In this document: piece by piece, positions 1 through 8,736 of the stretch
How the letters are laid out: the number at the start of each line of letters is the position of its first letter
How positions within the stretch are numbered: position 1 is the stretch's first letter
DNA from: Devosia crocina
GTDB lineage: Bacteria > Pseudomonadota > Alphaproteobacteria > Rhizobiales > Devosiaceae
DNA: 64,000 nucleotides
Direction: 5' to 3'
Assembly: GCF_900116545.1 (NCBI RefSeq)
Contig: NZ_FPCK01000002.1
Location: 620,001 to 684,000 of the forward strand
Made by a program: the position numbers and the translations under genes
The notes under the pieces: model-generated
Seen by the model: the letters and a program-made list of their open reading frames with translations, nothing else
What the model was told of the DNA's origin: nothing
Database searches by the model: none

Positions 1-2
1 AG

Positions 3-635
3 CGTCTTGCCGATCGCAACGAGCAGCTCGAAGAACTCAATGAACTCAATACCATGCTGTTTCGCGAGATCCATCACCGGATCAAGAACAATCTCGCCTC
101 GGTCCAGACCCTGGTGCGCATGCACGATCTGCCGCAAGACACCAAGCGCGATCTCGAGAGCCGCTTCGCCGCCATGGCGGCCATGCACGAGCACATCTAC
201 AAGCATGACCGCTACGAGGATATCGCGGCGGCCGACTTCATTCCGGCCGTTCTGTGCAAGGTGCTCGAAGCCTATGGCTCGACCGCAGAGGTCGCCTTCG
301 ACATCGCTGATGTCGCAGTTGATCGCGATCACGCGACGCCTCTAGCCCTGCTGTTGAGTGAACTTGTCACCAATAGCTGCAAATACGCTTTCTCCGACGG
401 CCGCGCCGGCAAGATCAGCGTCAGTCTCAAGACCCTCCGGGAGGGCCGCGCGACCCTCACCTTCCGCGACAACGGACCCGGCCTTTCCCAGCCTGCGGGC
501 ACCACCAGCATGGGCATGCGCATCATCCGCGGCGCCGTGACCCAGATGGGCGGCACCTTCCAATTTCAATCCGACCAGGGCCTCACTTTTCACGCCACCC
601 TCGACCTGCACCCAGAGCGAGCCCCGCAAGGCTAG
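3..635 (+). CDS. HWE/HisKA_2-type sensor histidine kinase, C-terminal part (5' end outside window)
   Basis: The frame is already open at the window edge, so only the last 210 or so residues are seen. They begin with a short coiled segment, then the H-box EIHHRIKNNL (phosphoacceptor His codon at about 75), typical of the HisKA_2/HWE families. The ATPase domain follows: an N-box with LVTNSCKYAF near 360-390, a G1 box DNGPGL near 470 and a G2-like Gly-Met-Arg segment near 510-525. Family knowledge: such kinases often sense light or stress and may signal to PhyR-type or other receiver proteins. The sensor domain lies upstream and is unknown. No partner response regulator is next to it. It lies just outside the left island boundary, so it may be chromosomal or part of an older insertion. 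Confidence 0.85.
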   Translation, partial: RLADRNEQLEELNELNTMLFREIHHRIKNNLASVQTLVRMHDLPQDTKRDLESRFAAMAAMHEHIYKHDRYEDIAAADFIPAVLCKVLEAYGSTAEVAFDIADVAVDRDHATPLALLLSELVTNSCKYAFSDGRAGKISVSLKTLREGRATLTFRDNGPGLSQPAGTTSMGMRIIRGAVTQMGGTFQFQSDQGLTFHATLDLHPERAPQG

Positions 636-865
636 GGCGCAGGCGCCGGGGATCCGCGGATTATGGCAAGTGCCTCCCCGAGCATCTCGCCGAATGCCGT
701 GACGATACTGGTGTTGGAAAGTGCTCCCCGGCACAAGGGGGCACCTCTGCTATGGGCACCGAAACACCTCAGGTTTGCGGTTGCGCGCTGCCGGAACAGC
801 ATAGAGGCCACCATGGCTTGACGGATTCGCTGCCAGCGCGGTGTATGCTGGCCAGATTGACCTTC

Positions 866-1016
866 GCAAAATTAATGACTTAGCAGGACTGTGCTACCGC
901 TGTGCTAAGTTAGCACAGGCAAATCGAGCCTTCCAACCGAAGACTTAAACGCTCTATCATGTTGTGAAAGCTGGTGCTGCCGGACAGGATTGAACTGTCG
1001 GCCTCTCCCTTACCAA
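866..1016. repeat. Left 151-bp direct repeat of the island, containing 45 bp of tRNA-Thr 3' end (att site)
   Basis: This block aligns without gaps to 8431-8581 (offset 7565), with scattered mismatches clustered at about 949-970. Its last 45 bases (972-1016) equal the 3' part of tRNA-Thr, from the anticodon to CCA, on the minus strand, and the match stops where the tRNA 5' half should begin. That is the expected product of integration at a tRNA 3' end. The preceding 106 bases are also shared with the other end; they include two copies of TGTGCTA (890, 901) and one inverted copy (911-917). Apart from this repeat I see nothing gene-like in 636-1098. Confidence 0.85.
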
Positions 1017-1098
1017 ATGCGGTTATGTGTATTTTAAGTACCGAAAATGCTACGGTCAAGAAGCTATTGCGCTAGAACTGTGCTAGGTATTCTTTGGG

Positions 1099-2856
1099 CT
1101 AATGCGGATATGCAGTGAGGTAAATGCTGCGGTTATCAGCCCCTATCTCAATCATATCGTCGCCGCCAAACGTAGCAGCATTGGTGATGGCGTTGGTGCC
1201 AATGCGCTCTTCAACCACGCTGAAGGTGTTGTCGCCGTTGTTCCCAAATACGTAGGATGGAACATCAAAGCGGCTTTCGCTTTTAGCAATGATGTCGACG
1301 CCTTCGTCGGTGTCAAACAGCACAGTGCGATACATCCAAGTGTAAGGCTTCTGGAGAGGGTTGAAGTAGACATTTTCGGGCGTTTCAAAGCGTTCTGACG
1401 ACACGTCCGCAAAGTTGCCTTCGCCGTCGTTCTTCAGGAGCTGAATTGCGTAACCCATGTAGGAATCATTGCTGACTAGGATGACGTCCCAATAGGCTTG
1501 GTCGGCTTCCAGTTTGATGAGCTCGATGTCCAACACTCCGGCACCAGTCATGCGATCGACAAATTGCATCTCGCGCTGAGGGAATGGCGTAGGCGTCAAT
1601 GGAATTGCTGGACCAGTGAACCCACCACGACCATTGTTCATGTAGATCACAGAGGGATCGTGCGCTTCGTTAGCGGTGCCTAGAATAAGGTCCGCGAAGC
1701 CGTCACCATCGAGGTCTGCAAGTGCAGAGCTTGTGAACTTTTGGTCGTCCCTGTTGATCTCCGCTGGCAGTCGATCGTTGGCCTTAATGAGCCGGTCATC
1801 CCGCATGATGTAGTAGTGGGGAATGTACATAGAATTCACGTAGATGCCCCAGTCGCCATCCGCGTTTATGACACCAGAGCTTACATCGTGTGAGAATTCC
1901 TTGTCCTGAACCAAGCTATGTTCGTAATTGACTAGCAGACCCTCACTATTGGGCATCAACAGCATATTAGTGGTGCGGGGGAACGGGTCGCGATCCATCC
2001 CTGTATTGGCCACTATAATGCCGTGGCCATACTGGCTGTCGAAGAACGCTACAGCACGCGGATTGTCCACGAGTGGAGCTTCACCAGCGGCATATACACG
2101 ACTAGGGTCGTCTACATAAACCTGCGTAGAATGGTCATAGGTGAGAACCTGCAATGGCAACGGCGTGCCGCCAACGTTCAGAACCCAGAGTACCATCAGC
2201 GCAGGGTATTCCGGATCACCTAATTGGATTGGGACTACCTCTAGAATACGTGCATGAGGCACAGGCGGTTCGAACTGCATCGGAATTAGGGATGCGAACT
2301 TCTCAAACACCACTTTTTTGACTTCTGGTGCCTGAGGGTTAACTCTGTGTGGAGCTCTGCCTTCGGCAAGCCATTGCTGGGCGACTTGTGCATATGCAGG
2401 GCACAGCTTGAGATCTTGGGCCTTGGCCGAGGGATCAACGGAAACTCCATCACGGATGAAAGTGATAGTAGTTTGTCCAATCCTCCGACCCGCGTTGGTG
2501 GTCAGCAGACTTTCGCCACTAGGCCGAACGACGCGCACAGTGTTGCCGAAGCTTAGAGCAATATCGCCAGTGGCTACGGAGAAACCGTTCGCGTCAATGC
2601 CCTCCGCAACGATCTCGGTGGCGCTGCCTTCCAGAAACTCTGGCGAAGTCGAAGCACCTAGATTGTAATCTTGGCTGATGCAGTTGCCATCTTTGCACAG
2701 ATACAGCGTGCCATTGGCATAAAGGCAGTCATTTTGGTCCGCAACATAGAAGCCAGTCAGATCATCGATTGGATTGGCGGCAGTGGGAACAACAGTAACG
2801 ATAAGCATCACGGCGGCTATTGATAGCGTCGCCAATGTTACCCTCGGGGAGCGCAA
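1099..2856 (-). CDS. Secreted FG-GAP/VCBS-like repeat protein of unknown function
   Basis: The reading frame is open up to 3186, but the N-terminal 110 residues look non-coding and overlap the opposite-strand XRE gene. A TTG at 2854-2856 gives 585 residues starting with a plausible signal peptide (LRSPR, hydrophobic stretch to about 27, then an Ala-Ala-Asn site). There is no strong ribosome site, so the start is uncertain. Around residues 381-390 there is the calcium-binding-loop motif DLDGDGFADL of FG-GAP/integrin-type propellers, with weaker copies before and after (NADGDWGIYV; NDGEGNFADV). Three cysteines lie near the mature N-terminus (44, 54, 59). The DNA is less GC-rich than most of the window, which suggests acquisition with the island. 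The function is not recognised; an exported beta-propeller protein is the best description. Confidence 0.6.
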   Translation of the reverse strand: MRSPRVTLATLSIAAVMLIVTVVPTAANPIDDLTGFYVADQNDCLYANGTLYLCKDGNCISQDYNLGASTSPEFLEGSATEIVAEGIDANGFSVATGDIALSFGNTVRVVRPSGESLLTTNAGRRIGQTTITFIRDGVSVDPSAKAQDLKLCPAYAQVAQQWLAEGRAPHRVNPQAPEVKKVVFEKFASLIPMQFEPPVPHARILEVVPIQLGDPEYPALMVLWVLNVGGTPLPLQVLTYDHSTQVYVDDPSRVYAAGEAPLVDNPRAVAFFDSQYGHGIIVANTGMDRDPFPRTTNMLLMPNSEGLLVNYEHSLVQDKEFSHDVSSGVINADGDWGIYVNSMYIPHYYIMRDDRLIKANDRLPAEINRDDQKFTSSALADLDGDGFADLILGTANEAHDPSVIYMNNGRGGFTGPAIPLTPTPFPQREMQFVDRMTGAGVLDIELIKLEADQAYWDVILVSNDSYMGYAIQLLKNDGEGNFADVSSERFETPENVYFNPLQKPYTWMYRTVLFDTDEGVDIIAKSESRFDVPSYVFGNNGDNTFSVVEERIGTNAITNAATFGGDDMIEIGADNRSIYLTAYPH

Positions 2857-3057
2857 TGCTGAGGGATGTTTGGAGACTTCTGATAATATGTCGGAGCAAG
2901 CGAGCCGTAATAAAATCGATGCGCACCCATTCTCAGAATAGATCAATCGCTCCCCCTGTCCCTTTTCATGGACACTAGTGCCATCACCAGCTAGGGTAAA
3001 GTCGAATGTCCCCAATAGGGGATAGAGAGGCAATGCACAGCCAACGACTTTGCGCCC

Positions 3058-3264
3058 ATGCGATTGGCGGAAGTGTTTGGTAAGAGAGTGCGGGAGGTTC
3101 GGCACGAACGTGGCTGGACACAAGAACAGCTTGCCTTCGAAGCCGGAGTGAAACGCGCTTATCTCAGTGAGGTTGAGAACGGCCAACGCAACGTCAGCTT
3201 GGACGTGGTCGAGAAACTCGCCAAAGCGCTAGGAGTGGGGCCAGAGGCCCTAGTAGCGGAGTAG
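3058..3264 (+). CDS. Small XRE-family helix-turn-helix regulator
   Basis: A 68-residue protein that is almost entirely one Cro/C1-type HTH domain. The line GWTQEQLAFEAGVKRAYLSE at residues 19-38 is the classic helix 2-turn-helix 3 pattern, followed by VENGQRNVSLDVVEKLAKAL. Family knowledge: such single-domain proteins often control a neighbouring gene of a mobile element or act as antitoxin-like repressors. It sits in the island, divergent from the FG-GAP gene: from 3058 the distance to that gene's proposed TTG start (2856) is about 200 bp, which could hold a shared control region. No toxin gene is adjacent. Confidence 0.75.
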   Translation: MRLAEVFGKRVREVRHERGWTQEQLAFEAGVKRAYLSEVENGQRNVSLDVVEKLAKALGVGPEALVAE

Positions 3265-3386
3265 CGGCTACTAAGGGGTGGAGAGCGGACCGACAACTTT
3301 GCGCCAGCATGCCATAGTAGCGGACGTTGAGCTTGCACAGGAAGAAACGGGACGCGAACGAATAGTCGCGTTGGATCGGCTAACGG

Positions 3387-4409
3387 TCAGGTTGTCGCTG
3401 GTCTTCGCTTTTCGACGAAATGCCAGTCCAGCAGGCTGACGATGGCGGCTGCGATTACGGCGCCCATGACTGTCAAGCCAGCGCGCTGGATGAAGGCGAA
3501 AGCAGGGTCGGAGGATGCAAGAGCACTGCCTATAAGCGATATCATGATGGACGCAGCATCCTGGTAGGCCATGGTCGCAAGTCTGCCCGTCATCATCTTG
3601 TGCGCCAGCCAGAGCACGGTGAGAAATGTCAGGCCCAGAAGGACGACGAGATGCCCACTCAGGGTAAGCGCGCCGAGCACCACAAACGAGAGCACCCCAC
3701 CGAGCGCGGCTGAAAAGCTCCGCTGACCGACTTCGCGCCAGATCTGGCCTTGGGTGGAAAAGACAAGGATGAACATCCCCGCAATGCCCAGCATGACATT
3801 GCCGAAATCGAGAATTGTATAGAGGTAGAGCGAAAAGGCGAGCATGACGCCTGCCCGGATCAGCGACCGCGCGACGCGGCCGTATTCATCGGAGGGGACG
3901 TAGACATCGACGTTGAACTCTTTCGTCTTGACCGGCAAAAGCAGGTACATGATCGGCGCAAAGATCGCGACGCAGAGCGCGGCTTTCGTCATTTCGCTGC
4001 GCAAATAGCTCATGGCGGTAAAACTGCCGAGACCCATTACGGACATTAGCGCCGCCGACACGATAAAGAGCATGCCCATGGCGTTGCCGGTGCTCTGGAT
4101 CATGTAAAAGCCGAAAAAATAGATGCCCCCCATTACCGTGATCAAGGCGAGCGGCGTCTGATAAAGAAGCGCAACTGGCAAGGACATAAGCCAAAGCATT
4201 GCCGCAAAGGCAATGGGAGCACCGAGGACCCGTTTCAGATCGAAAGCCTTGCGGTTTCCGGCTGTCAGGGAAAACATCATGATCGGGAAGAGCATCGCCA
4301 TCGGCGACTGAAGCACCATGCCCAGAGCAAAGCCGATGGTCGGCATGATCGCCAACCGCACTGCAAAGAGCGGATCGTCTTCGATCAGGGGACGCGGAGC
4401 AACGAACAT
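3387..4409 (-). CDS. DUF2955 multi-pass membrane protein (FUSC-like efflux component)
   Basis: A 340-residue hydrophobic protein with about ten predicted membrane segments in two blocks (roughly 15-165 and 185-325), separated by a short soluble loop (KTKEFNVDVYVPSDEYGRVA). The organisation resembles DUF2955 and fusaric-acid-resistance-like inner-membrane proteins, which usually occur beside HlyD-type adaptors. Here it follows the HlyD gene on the same strand with a gap of 9 bases, so the two should be co-transcribed. Inferred role: the inner-membrane channel of an efflux pair for an aromatic or lipophilic compound, under the divergent MarR regulator. The substrate cannot be read from the sequence. 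Confidence 0.8.
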   Translation of the reverse strand: MFVAPRPLIEDDPLFAVRLAIMPTIGFALGMVLQSPMAMLFPIMMFSLTAGNRKAFDLKRVLGAPIAFAAMLWLMSLPVALLYQTPLALITVMGGIYFFGFYMIQSTGNAMGMLFIVSAALMSVMGLGSFTAMSYLRSEMTKAALCVAIFAPIMYLLLPVKTKEFNVDVYVPSDEYGRVARSLIRAGVMLAFSLYLYTILDFGNVMLGIAGMFILVFSTQGQIWREVGQRSFSAALGGVLSFVVLGALTLSGHLVVLLGLTFLTVLWLAHKMMTGRLATMAYQDAASIMISLIGSALASSDPAFAFIQRAGLTVMGAVIAAAIVSLLDWHFVEKRRPATT

Positions 4410-4418
4410 CCTGCCACC

Positions 4419-5588
4419 TCAGAAGAGGTACGAAAGGTAGGACTGGACCGTCTGGAGAGCGCGGGAAATCCACGCGACGGGATTATCCTCTCCCTGTGCG
4501 AAAATCAGGGCACTTGCCTTCGAGCCAACGCGGACCTTGCCTAGCCACGCCTCTTCGGTATCAACCGAAATTTGCACAGGGATCGTGCGCGCCGGTTCAA
4601 ACCAGCGCGTCGAAGACTGGTTCTGTGGCAAGCCATTTGCGGCGGTGCGACCGGGATCGATGCCCCATGCCAACCCACGAACTTCGCCCTCGAATGATCG
4701 ACCGGGAACAGCATCGAAAATCACGCTGACGCGATCCCCAACATCGACATTGATCAGCTGATTTTCCCGCAGATCGACTGTCACCCAAGGCTGCTCGCTC
4801 TCGATGAAAGTAAGAGCGGGCGAGCCGGCGCTGACAAACTGCCCAGTACTCATCCGCAGATTGGTGATGACGCCGTCTGCCGGCGCCACGACCGTGGCAA
4901 AGGTCCGATTGAGCTGCGCCTGCTCGAGCTGAACCCTTGCGCCTTCAATCTGCGGGTTCGGCGAACTCCCGTCACCAACCTGAAGCTGGGCAGCCTCGAG
5001 GCTGGCTTCGGCCGAATTGAGGGCCGAAACGGCGGAAGCGTACTGGAGTTCGGCTGTGTCCAGCTGGGCCTGTGTCGACAGGCCGCGCTCGGCAAGGTTT
5101 CGTGCGCGTTCGACGGCGGTGCGGTTGTTTTCAAGAGTTGCCCGCGCCTGGTCAACCTGAGCCTGGGCACCGGCAAGGTTCACCGAGGATGCGCCAACAG
5201 AAAGCAAAGCCTGGTCAAGCGCAACCTGTGCCTGACGGACCGCAAGGTCGAATGGGGCAGGATCAAGCGTAAACAGCGGATCGCCGCGCGCCACGCGTTG
5301 GTTGTCGCTGACATGGACATGCTCTACCTGCCCCGCAACGCGCGCGGCGATCTGGGTGGTCAGAGCGGAGACGGCTCCCGAGGAACTCGATGGTGCAATC
5401 AGGTCCGAGGCCACATGCCAGGAAAGCGCCGCAACAAAGAGCACGACGACAAAGCCGCCAACTTTTGCTGCGGGGCCGCGCTTTTTCGGTTCGGCAGTTC
5501 GATCCATGTCTTGAGGCGCAACAGTGGACGGCACCTGTGTTGCGTCTTTAGGCTCTTGCGAAACTCGTTCAACGCTGGTGTTTGACAT
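4419..5588 (-). CDS. HlyD/EmrA-type membrane fusion protein
   Basis: 389 residues: a cytosolic N-terminus of about 45, one membrane anchor (VGGFVVVLFVAALSWHVASD), a lipoyl half-motif (ARVAGQVEHVHVSDNQRVARGDPLF, about residues 83-107), a long alpha-helical hairpin rich in Ala and Gln (about 113-205), the second lipoyl half (VVAPADGVITNLRMSTGQFV) and a beta-barrel domain. This order is diagnostic of periplasmic adaptor subunits of efflux systems. It is the first gene of a two-gene operon with the DUF2955 protein. It begins 73 bases from the divergent marR gene, and a palindrome in that gap is a likely operator. No outer-membrane TolC partner is encoded in the island, so it would use a chromosomal one. 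Confidence 0.88.
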   Translation of the reverse strand: MSNTSVERVSQEPKDATQVPSTVAPQDMDRTAEPKKRGPAAKVGGFVVVLFVAALSWHVASDLIAPSSSSGAVSALTTQIAARVAGQVEHVHVSDNQRVARGDPLFTLDPAPFDLAVRQAQVALDQALLSVGASSVNLAGAQAQVDQARATLENNRTAVERARNLAERGLSTQAQLDTAELQYASAVSALNSAEASLEAAQLQVGDGSSPNPQIEGARVQLEQAQLNRTFATVVAPADGVITNLRMSTGQFVSAGSPALTFIESEQPWVTVDLRENQLINVDVGDRVSVIFDAVPGRSFEGEVRGLAWGIDPGRTAANGLPQNQSSTRWFEPARTIPVQISVDTEEAWLGKVRVGSKASALIFAQGEDNPVAWISRALQTVQSYLSYLF

Positions 5589-5631
5589 CTGTGACCTTCG
5601 TTGCAGCGATGGAACAACCGTGTTATTCGTC

Positions 5632-5648
5632 CATCAATTAACTTGATG
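5632..5648. promoter_or_regulatory. Putative MarR operator in the hlyD-marR divergent gap
   Basis: CATCAA (5632-5637), five spacer bases, TTGATG (5643-5648): a perfect 6-bp inverted repeat in the only gap between the two divergent genes. MarR-family dimers bind palindromes of this size, often AT-rich with TTGAT-type half-sites. Control of both directions, including autoregulation, is inferred. Confidence 0.55.
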
Positions 5649-5661
5649 ATGGAGTTACATT

Positions 5662-6144
5662 ATGAACGAGACTTCGTCAATGCCGGACAAGGGCCGGGAA
5701 GCGCTCTTGTCGGCTCTGGGAAAAGAACTTCGCGCGCTGGTGATTAATATGGAGGCCGCCCGCGCCAGAGTGGCGAAAACGGAAGGACTGCATCCCACGG
5801 ACCTTGGGTGTCTAAGATTGCTAGATCGTCTGGGTAAGCCCGCGAGTGCCAAGTCGATCAACGCCGAACTGGGTCTCAGCTCCGGTTCCGGCACCGCTCT
5901 TCTGGACCGCCTCGAGAGCGCCGGTTACGTTAGGCGGACACCCAATCCCTTAGACCGCCGGTCTGTGATGATCGAGTTAAATCCCATCGCCGCAGCTGGC
6001 CCGCTGTCAAGATATCGCCAGATCGAGGATGCTTACCGACAGGCAACAGAAGCCTTGGCAGAAGAGGAGCTACAGGTGATCGCGAAGTTCCTTATGGAAA
6101 TGAACGCGACGTCCGAAGCGATTTTCAAGGACCCCGTTCCTTAG
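5662..6144 (+). CDS. MarR-family transcriptional regulator
   Basis: 160 residues with the winged-helix layout of MarR proteins: LHPTDLGCLRLLDRLGKPAS (helices 2-3, about 43-62), a recognition region around AKSINAELGLSSGSGTALLD, and a wing with the conserved DRR (LDRRSVMIEL, about residues 99-108). The ATG at 5662 is preceded by GATGGAG. Divergent from the hlyD-DUF2955 efflux pair, so by the usual arrangement it represses that operon until a ligand binds. Whether it also binds promoters elsewhere is not visible. Confidence 0.85.
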   Translation: MNETSSMPDKGREALLSALGKELRALVINMEAARARVAKTEGLHPTDLGCLRLLDRLGKPASAKSINAELGLSSGSGTALLDRLESAGYVRRTPNPLDRRSVMIELNPIAAAGPLSRYRQIEDAYRQATEALAEEELQVIAKFLMEMNATSEAIFKDPVP

Positions 6145-6321
6145 AGCCGAGCTCTGCGCCGGAAGTCTCCCCTTGTCTGCAGTCTTCTCATCTACGATCG
6201 GCAGGAAGGAGGTCGGCATCGGACTGACGGGACTGAAGACCAGTATACCGGTAGCCTCGGGGTGGATGGCAGACAGTCCTAAGGAACCACCCGATCAGAG
6301 CAGACCTTCGACCGTTACAGG

Positions 6322-6777
6322 CTAGAGCGGTCTCACCTCCGCAAGTCGCTGTTTCGAATAATCATCATCCCAGCAGACTGCTGCCTCCCAGGCAGCTGAC
6401 GCCTGCTGAGCGATATCCCACGTCACGGGATCCAGTTCGGCGGCGTTGAAAGGAAGCTCGAGGTCGAAGTCAGGAACGTCAACGTGAGACTCGCCCCAAT
6501 CGACCAGTGCGACCCGCTCAGCTGTCACAAGAACATTGCGTGGATTGACGTCACCGTGAACAGCACAGGTCTCACGACCTGCAAGCCTGGCCCATGCCGC
6601 ACGGCACCGCGCTACCGCCTCAGGTGGCATTCTTGTCAGATCGATGCGGGTACCTCGATCAGTCCTTAAGAGTTCAGCCGATGAGCACCAACCCGGTCGT
6701 TGCGGCCAGCCACGTGTCAGTTCGTGAAGCTTTCGGCCCCATTTCAGCCGTAAGTACTTAGCTTTCCCACCTGGCAT
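6322..6777 (-). pseudogene. Truncated aminoglycoside-phosphotransferase-like kinase (C-terminal lobe only)
   Basis: The frame carries the APH/choline kinase catalytic loop HGDVNPRNVLV (about residues 74-84) and the metal-binding DWGES (93-97), followed by a typical C-terminal helical lobe ending with a WDDDYSKQRLAEVR tail. The N-terminal nucleotide-binding lobe of roughly 100 or more residues is missing. The frame starts inside the end of the recombinase fragment (6758-7099), so the deletion junction lies near 6760-6777. I treat it as a gene remnant. The original substrate is not known; proteins of this family phosphorylate aminoglycosides, homoserine, choline and other small molecules. Confidence 0.7.
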
Positions 6778-7099
6778 TAAGCGAAGCTGACCGATGCTCG
6801 GGCGTCACCTCAGGCACATAGAACTTCTGGATCCTCTCCATAGAGGTGCGCGTGTTGATTGCCACGGTGAATACATCGACATTCGCCAGCAGCTGCCGCT
6901 TGATGTAGAAGTGCCGGAAGCCGTAGGCGGAACGGCGATTGCCGCTGCGGTCAAACAGCAGGTCAGCCTCTTCCAGCAACGTGCTCAGTCTCTTTTTGAA
7001 GCTCTGAATGCGCGTACCATCGACGCCCGCAAACATGGGGTCGCTGTCGTTGGGGCCACGCCGGGCGTCATCCTCGAACAGCTGCCGGAGAGTATCCAA
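6758..7099 (-). pseudogene. C-terminal fragment of a second tyrosine recombinase
   Basis: 113 residues that align end to end with the last part of the intact integrase just upstream: RSAYGFRHFYIKRQ matches RTAYSFRHTYATNQ, and VDVFTVAINTRTSMERIQKFY matches VDVYMLAINMRTSVRMIEMYY, including the tyrosine. The N-terminal DNA-binding domains and the first catalytic Arg are missing. It lies 6 bases downstream of the intact gene on the same strand. It is a diverged paralogue rather than a duplicate, so it probably comes from another element that occupied the same site. It is unlikely to act alone. Confidence 0.78.
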
Positions 7100-7105
7100 A
7101 TAGGG

Positions 7106-8353
7106 CTAGGAGTTACCTTCAAGCAACTTGGCCCGGTCTTCTGGAATGATGTCCGAATAATACATCTCAATCATCCGGACCGACGTCCGCATGTTGATGG
7201 CCAGCATGTAAACGTCCACGCCATCGCGGATCTGGTTCGTCGCGTAGGTGTGTCGGAAACTATACGCGGTCCTAGGCCGACCAAAAGCATCGGCTTTCAT
7301 GCCCGTTGCTTCCAGCAGATTATTTAGGCTGCGCTTAATTGACCCTATGCGCTCGCCGTCATGGTTGGTGAAGACTGGGTCGTTAGGACCTGGCGCTCGT
7401 CCATGCGTAGCGACGAAGGCGTCCCAAAGATGCTCGAAGGCGGAAAACGCACCGCGCTTGGGCACCATTTGGCGGGGCGCCATGCCTTTGCCATAGGCGT
7501 CGATGCGGATGCGGCGCTCACCCAATGGCCTGCCCCGCTCACTCTCAAAGCCCACGATGTGCGCCCAATTCAAGTTGTAGAGCTCTGTGGGGCGCATTCC
7601 GGTTTCCACAGCCACAGTTATAAACGCATAGAGCCCGACACGCTCGTGGCGCAGCTTGGGTTGCGCAAACGCATCCTGCAGGCGCTCAAGTGCTGCGTTC
7701 AATATCGTGTTGATCTCGTCAGTAGTGAAAGCGGGACGCTTGTTTTTCTTGCCCGCCTCTAAGCGTAGCTCGGGCACATCGCCCCGCCTTAAATAGCCCA
7801 GCCGCACTGCAAAGTTGAGCACACCGCGTAAGGCGCTGGCTTCACGCCGCACCGTATTCGGATGAGGGGGCTCGTGCTTGACCTTGCGCCGGCCTTGTTT
7901 GCCGTTGGCCAAATCATAGGTGACAAACTGCACTTTGGCACCAGGCCCGGTCACCCAGTAGGCTTTGCGCCATTGCAGATACTCATGCAGCTTGGGTTCG
8001 GCGATCGACGTCACCGTCGATTTGCCGAAGAACGCAACCAGATAGCGATCGATGATGGCCTTTTCGGCTTTAGCAATGGCCGCCTTCTTCGGGTTAGCCT
8101 TTGCACGATCCAGCAACTCTTCGATGTACTGCTGGGCCAATTTGTCAAAGGAGGTTTTGCCCGCCAGCAGCCCCTGATCAGCGCTCCACACGCTATGCTG
8201 ATATTTCTGCTGTGCTAGTCGCTGTGCTAGCGCAGCATCTTTCGTGCCGAGCGAAAAACGCTGCTGCCCCTGACCTTTGATAGAGAATCGAACCCAGTAA
8301 GTTGCTCCACGCTGGAACAGCTGAAACGGCTGAGTTTCTGTCTCCACGAGCAC
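7106..8353 (-). CDS. Tyrosine recombinase (site-specific integrase of the island)
   Basis: 415 residues. An N-terminal DUF-type arm-binding domain (YWVRFSIKGQGQQRFSLGT, about 19-37), a SAM-like core-binding domain (about 70-190) and a catalytic domain with the first Arg in ETGMRPTELYNL (R254), R367-H368 in YSFRHTY, R389 in INMRTS and the nucleophile Tyr in MYYSD (398/399). It sits with its start 184 bases from the tRNA-Thr gene and reads away from it, the usual integrase position at an att site. It should catalyse integration and excision between the 45-bp tRNA cores. No excisionase (Xis) gene is recognisable. Length and motifs are complete, so it could be active. Confidence 0.9.
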   Translation of the reverse strand: MLVETETQPFQLFQRGATYWVRFSIKGQGQQRFSLGTKDAALAQRLAQQKYQHSVWSADQGLLAGKTSFDKLAQQYIEELLDRAKANPKKAAIAKAEKAIIDRYLVAFFGKSTVTSIAEPKLHEYLQWRKAYWVTGPGAKVQFVTYDLANGKQGRRKVKHEPPHPNTVRREASALRGVLNFAVRLGYLRRGDVPELRLEAGKKNKRPAFTTDEINTILNAALERLQDAFAQPKLRHERVGLYAFITVAVETGMRPTELYNLNWAHIVGFESERGRPLGERRIRIDAYGKGMAPRQMVPKRGAFSAFEHLWDAFVATHGRAPGPNDPVFTNHDGERIGSIKRSLNNLLEATGMKADAFGRPRTAYSFRHTYATNQIRDGVDVYMLAINMRTSVRMIEMYYSDIIPEDRAKLLEGNS

Positions 8354-8430
8354 GCACCCTACGACGTAATTAAGTCCCCGATTGCGCTAGCCTTGTGCTA
8401 GCACAGTGTGTGCTAGCGAAATTGGTGTCT

Positions 8431-8611
<181 letters not shown>

Positions 8612-8736
8612 ATCCGAAATCGTCGCTGGCCGGTTTCGGCGGCGACGGGGGCTCTACTGCCATAGGGTTTTGCTCGACGCAAGCGCAAAAAACGCCTATC
8701 AACACCCCCAGTGAATCACCGATTGCCGGGAAGGCG

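Noticed and set aside
2857-3186. N-terminal extension of the FG-GAP protein to 3186
   Set aside because: The extra 110 residues lack any domain, overlap the XRE gene on the other strand and would place the signal peptide inside the protein.
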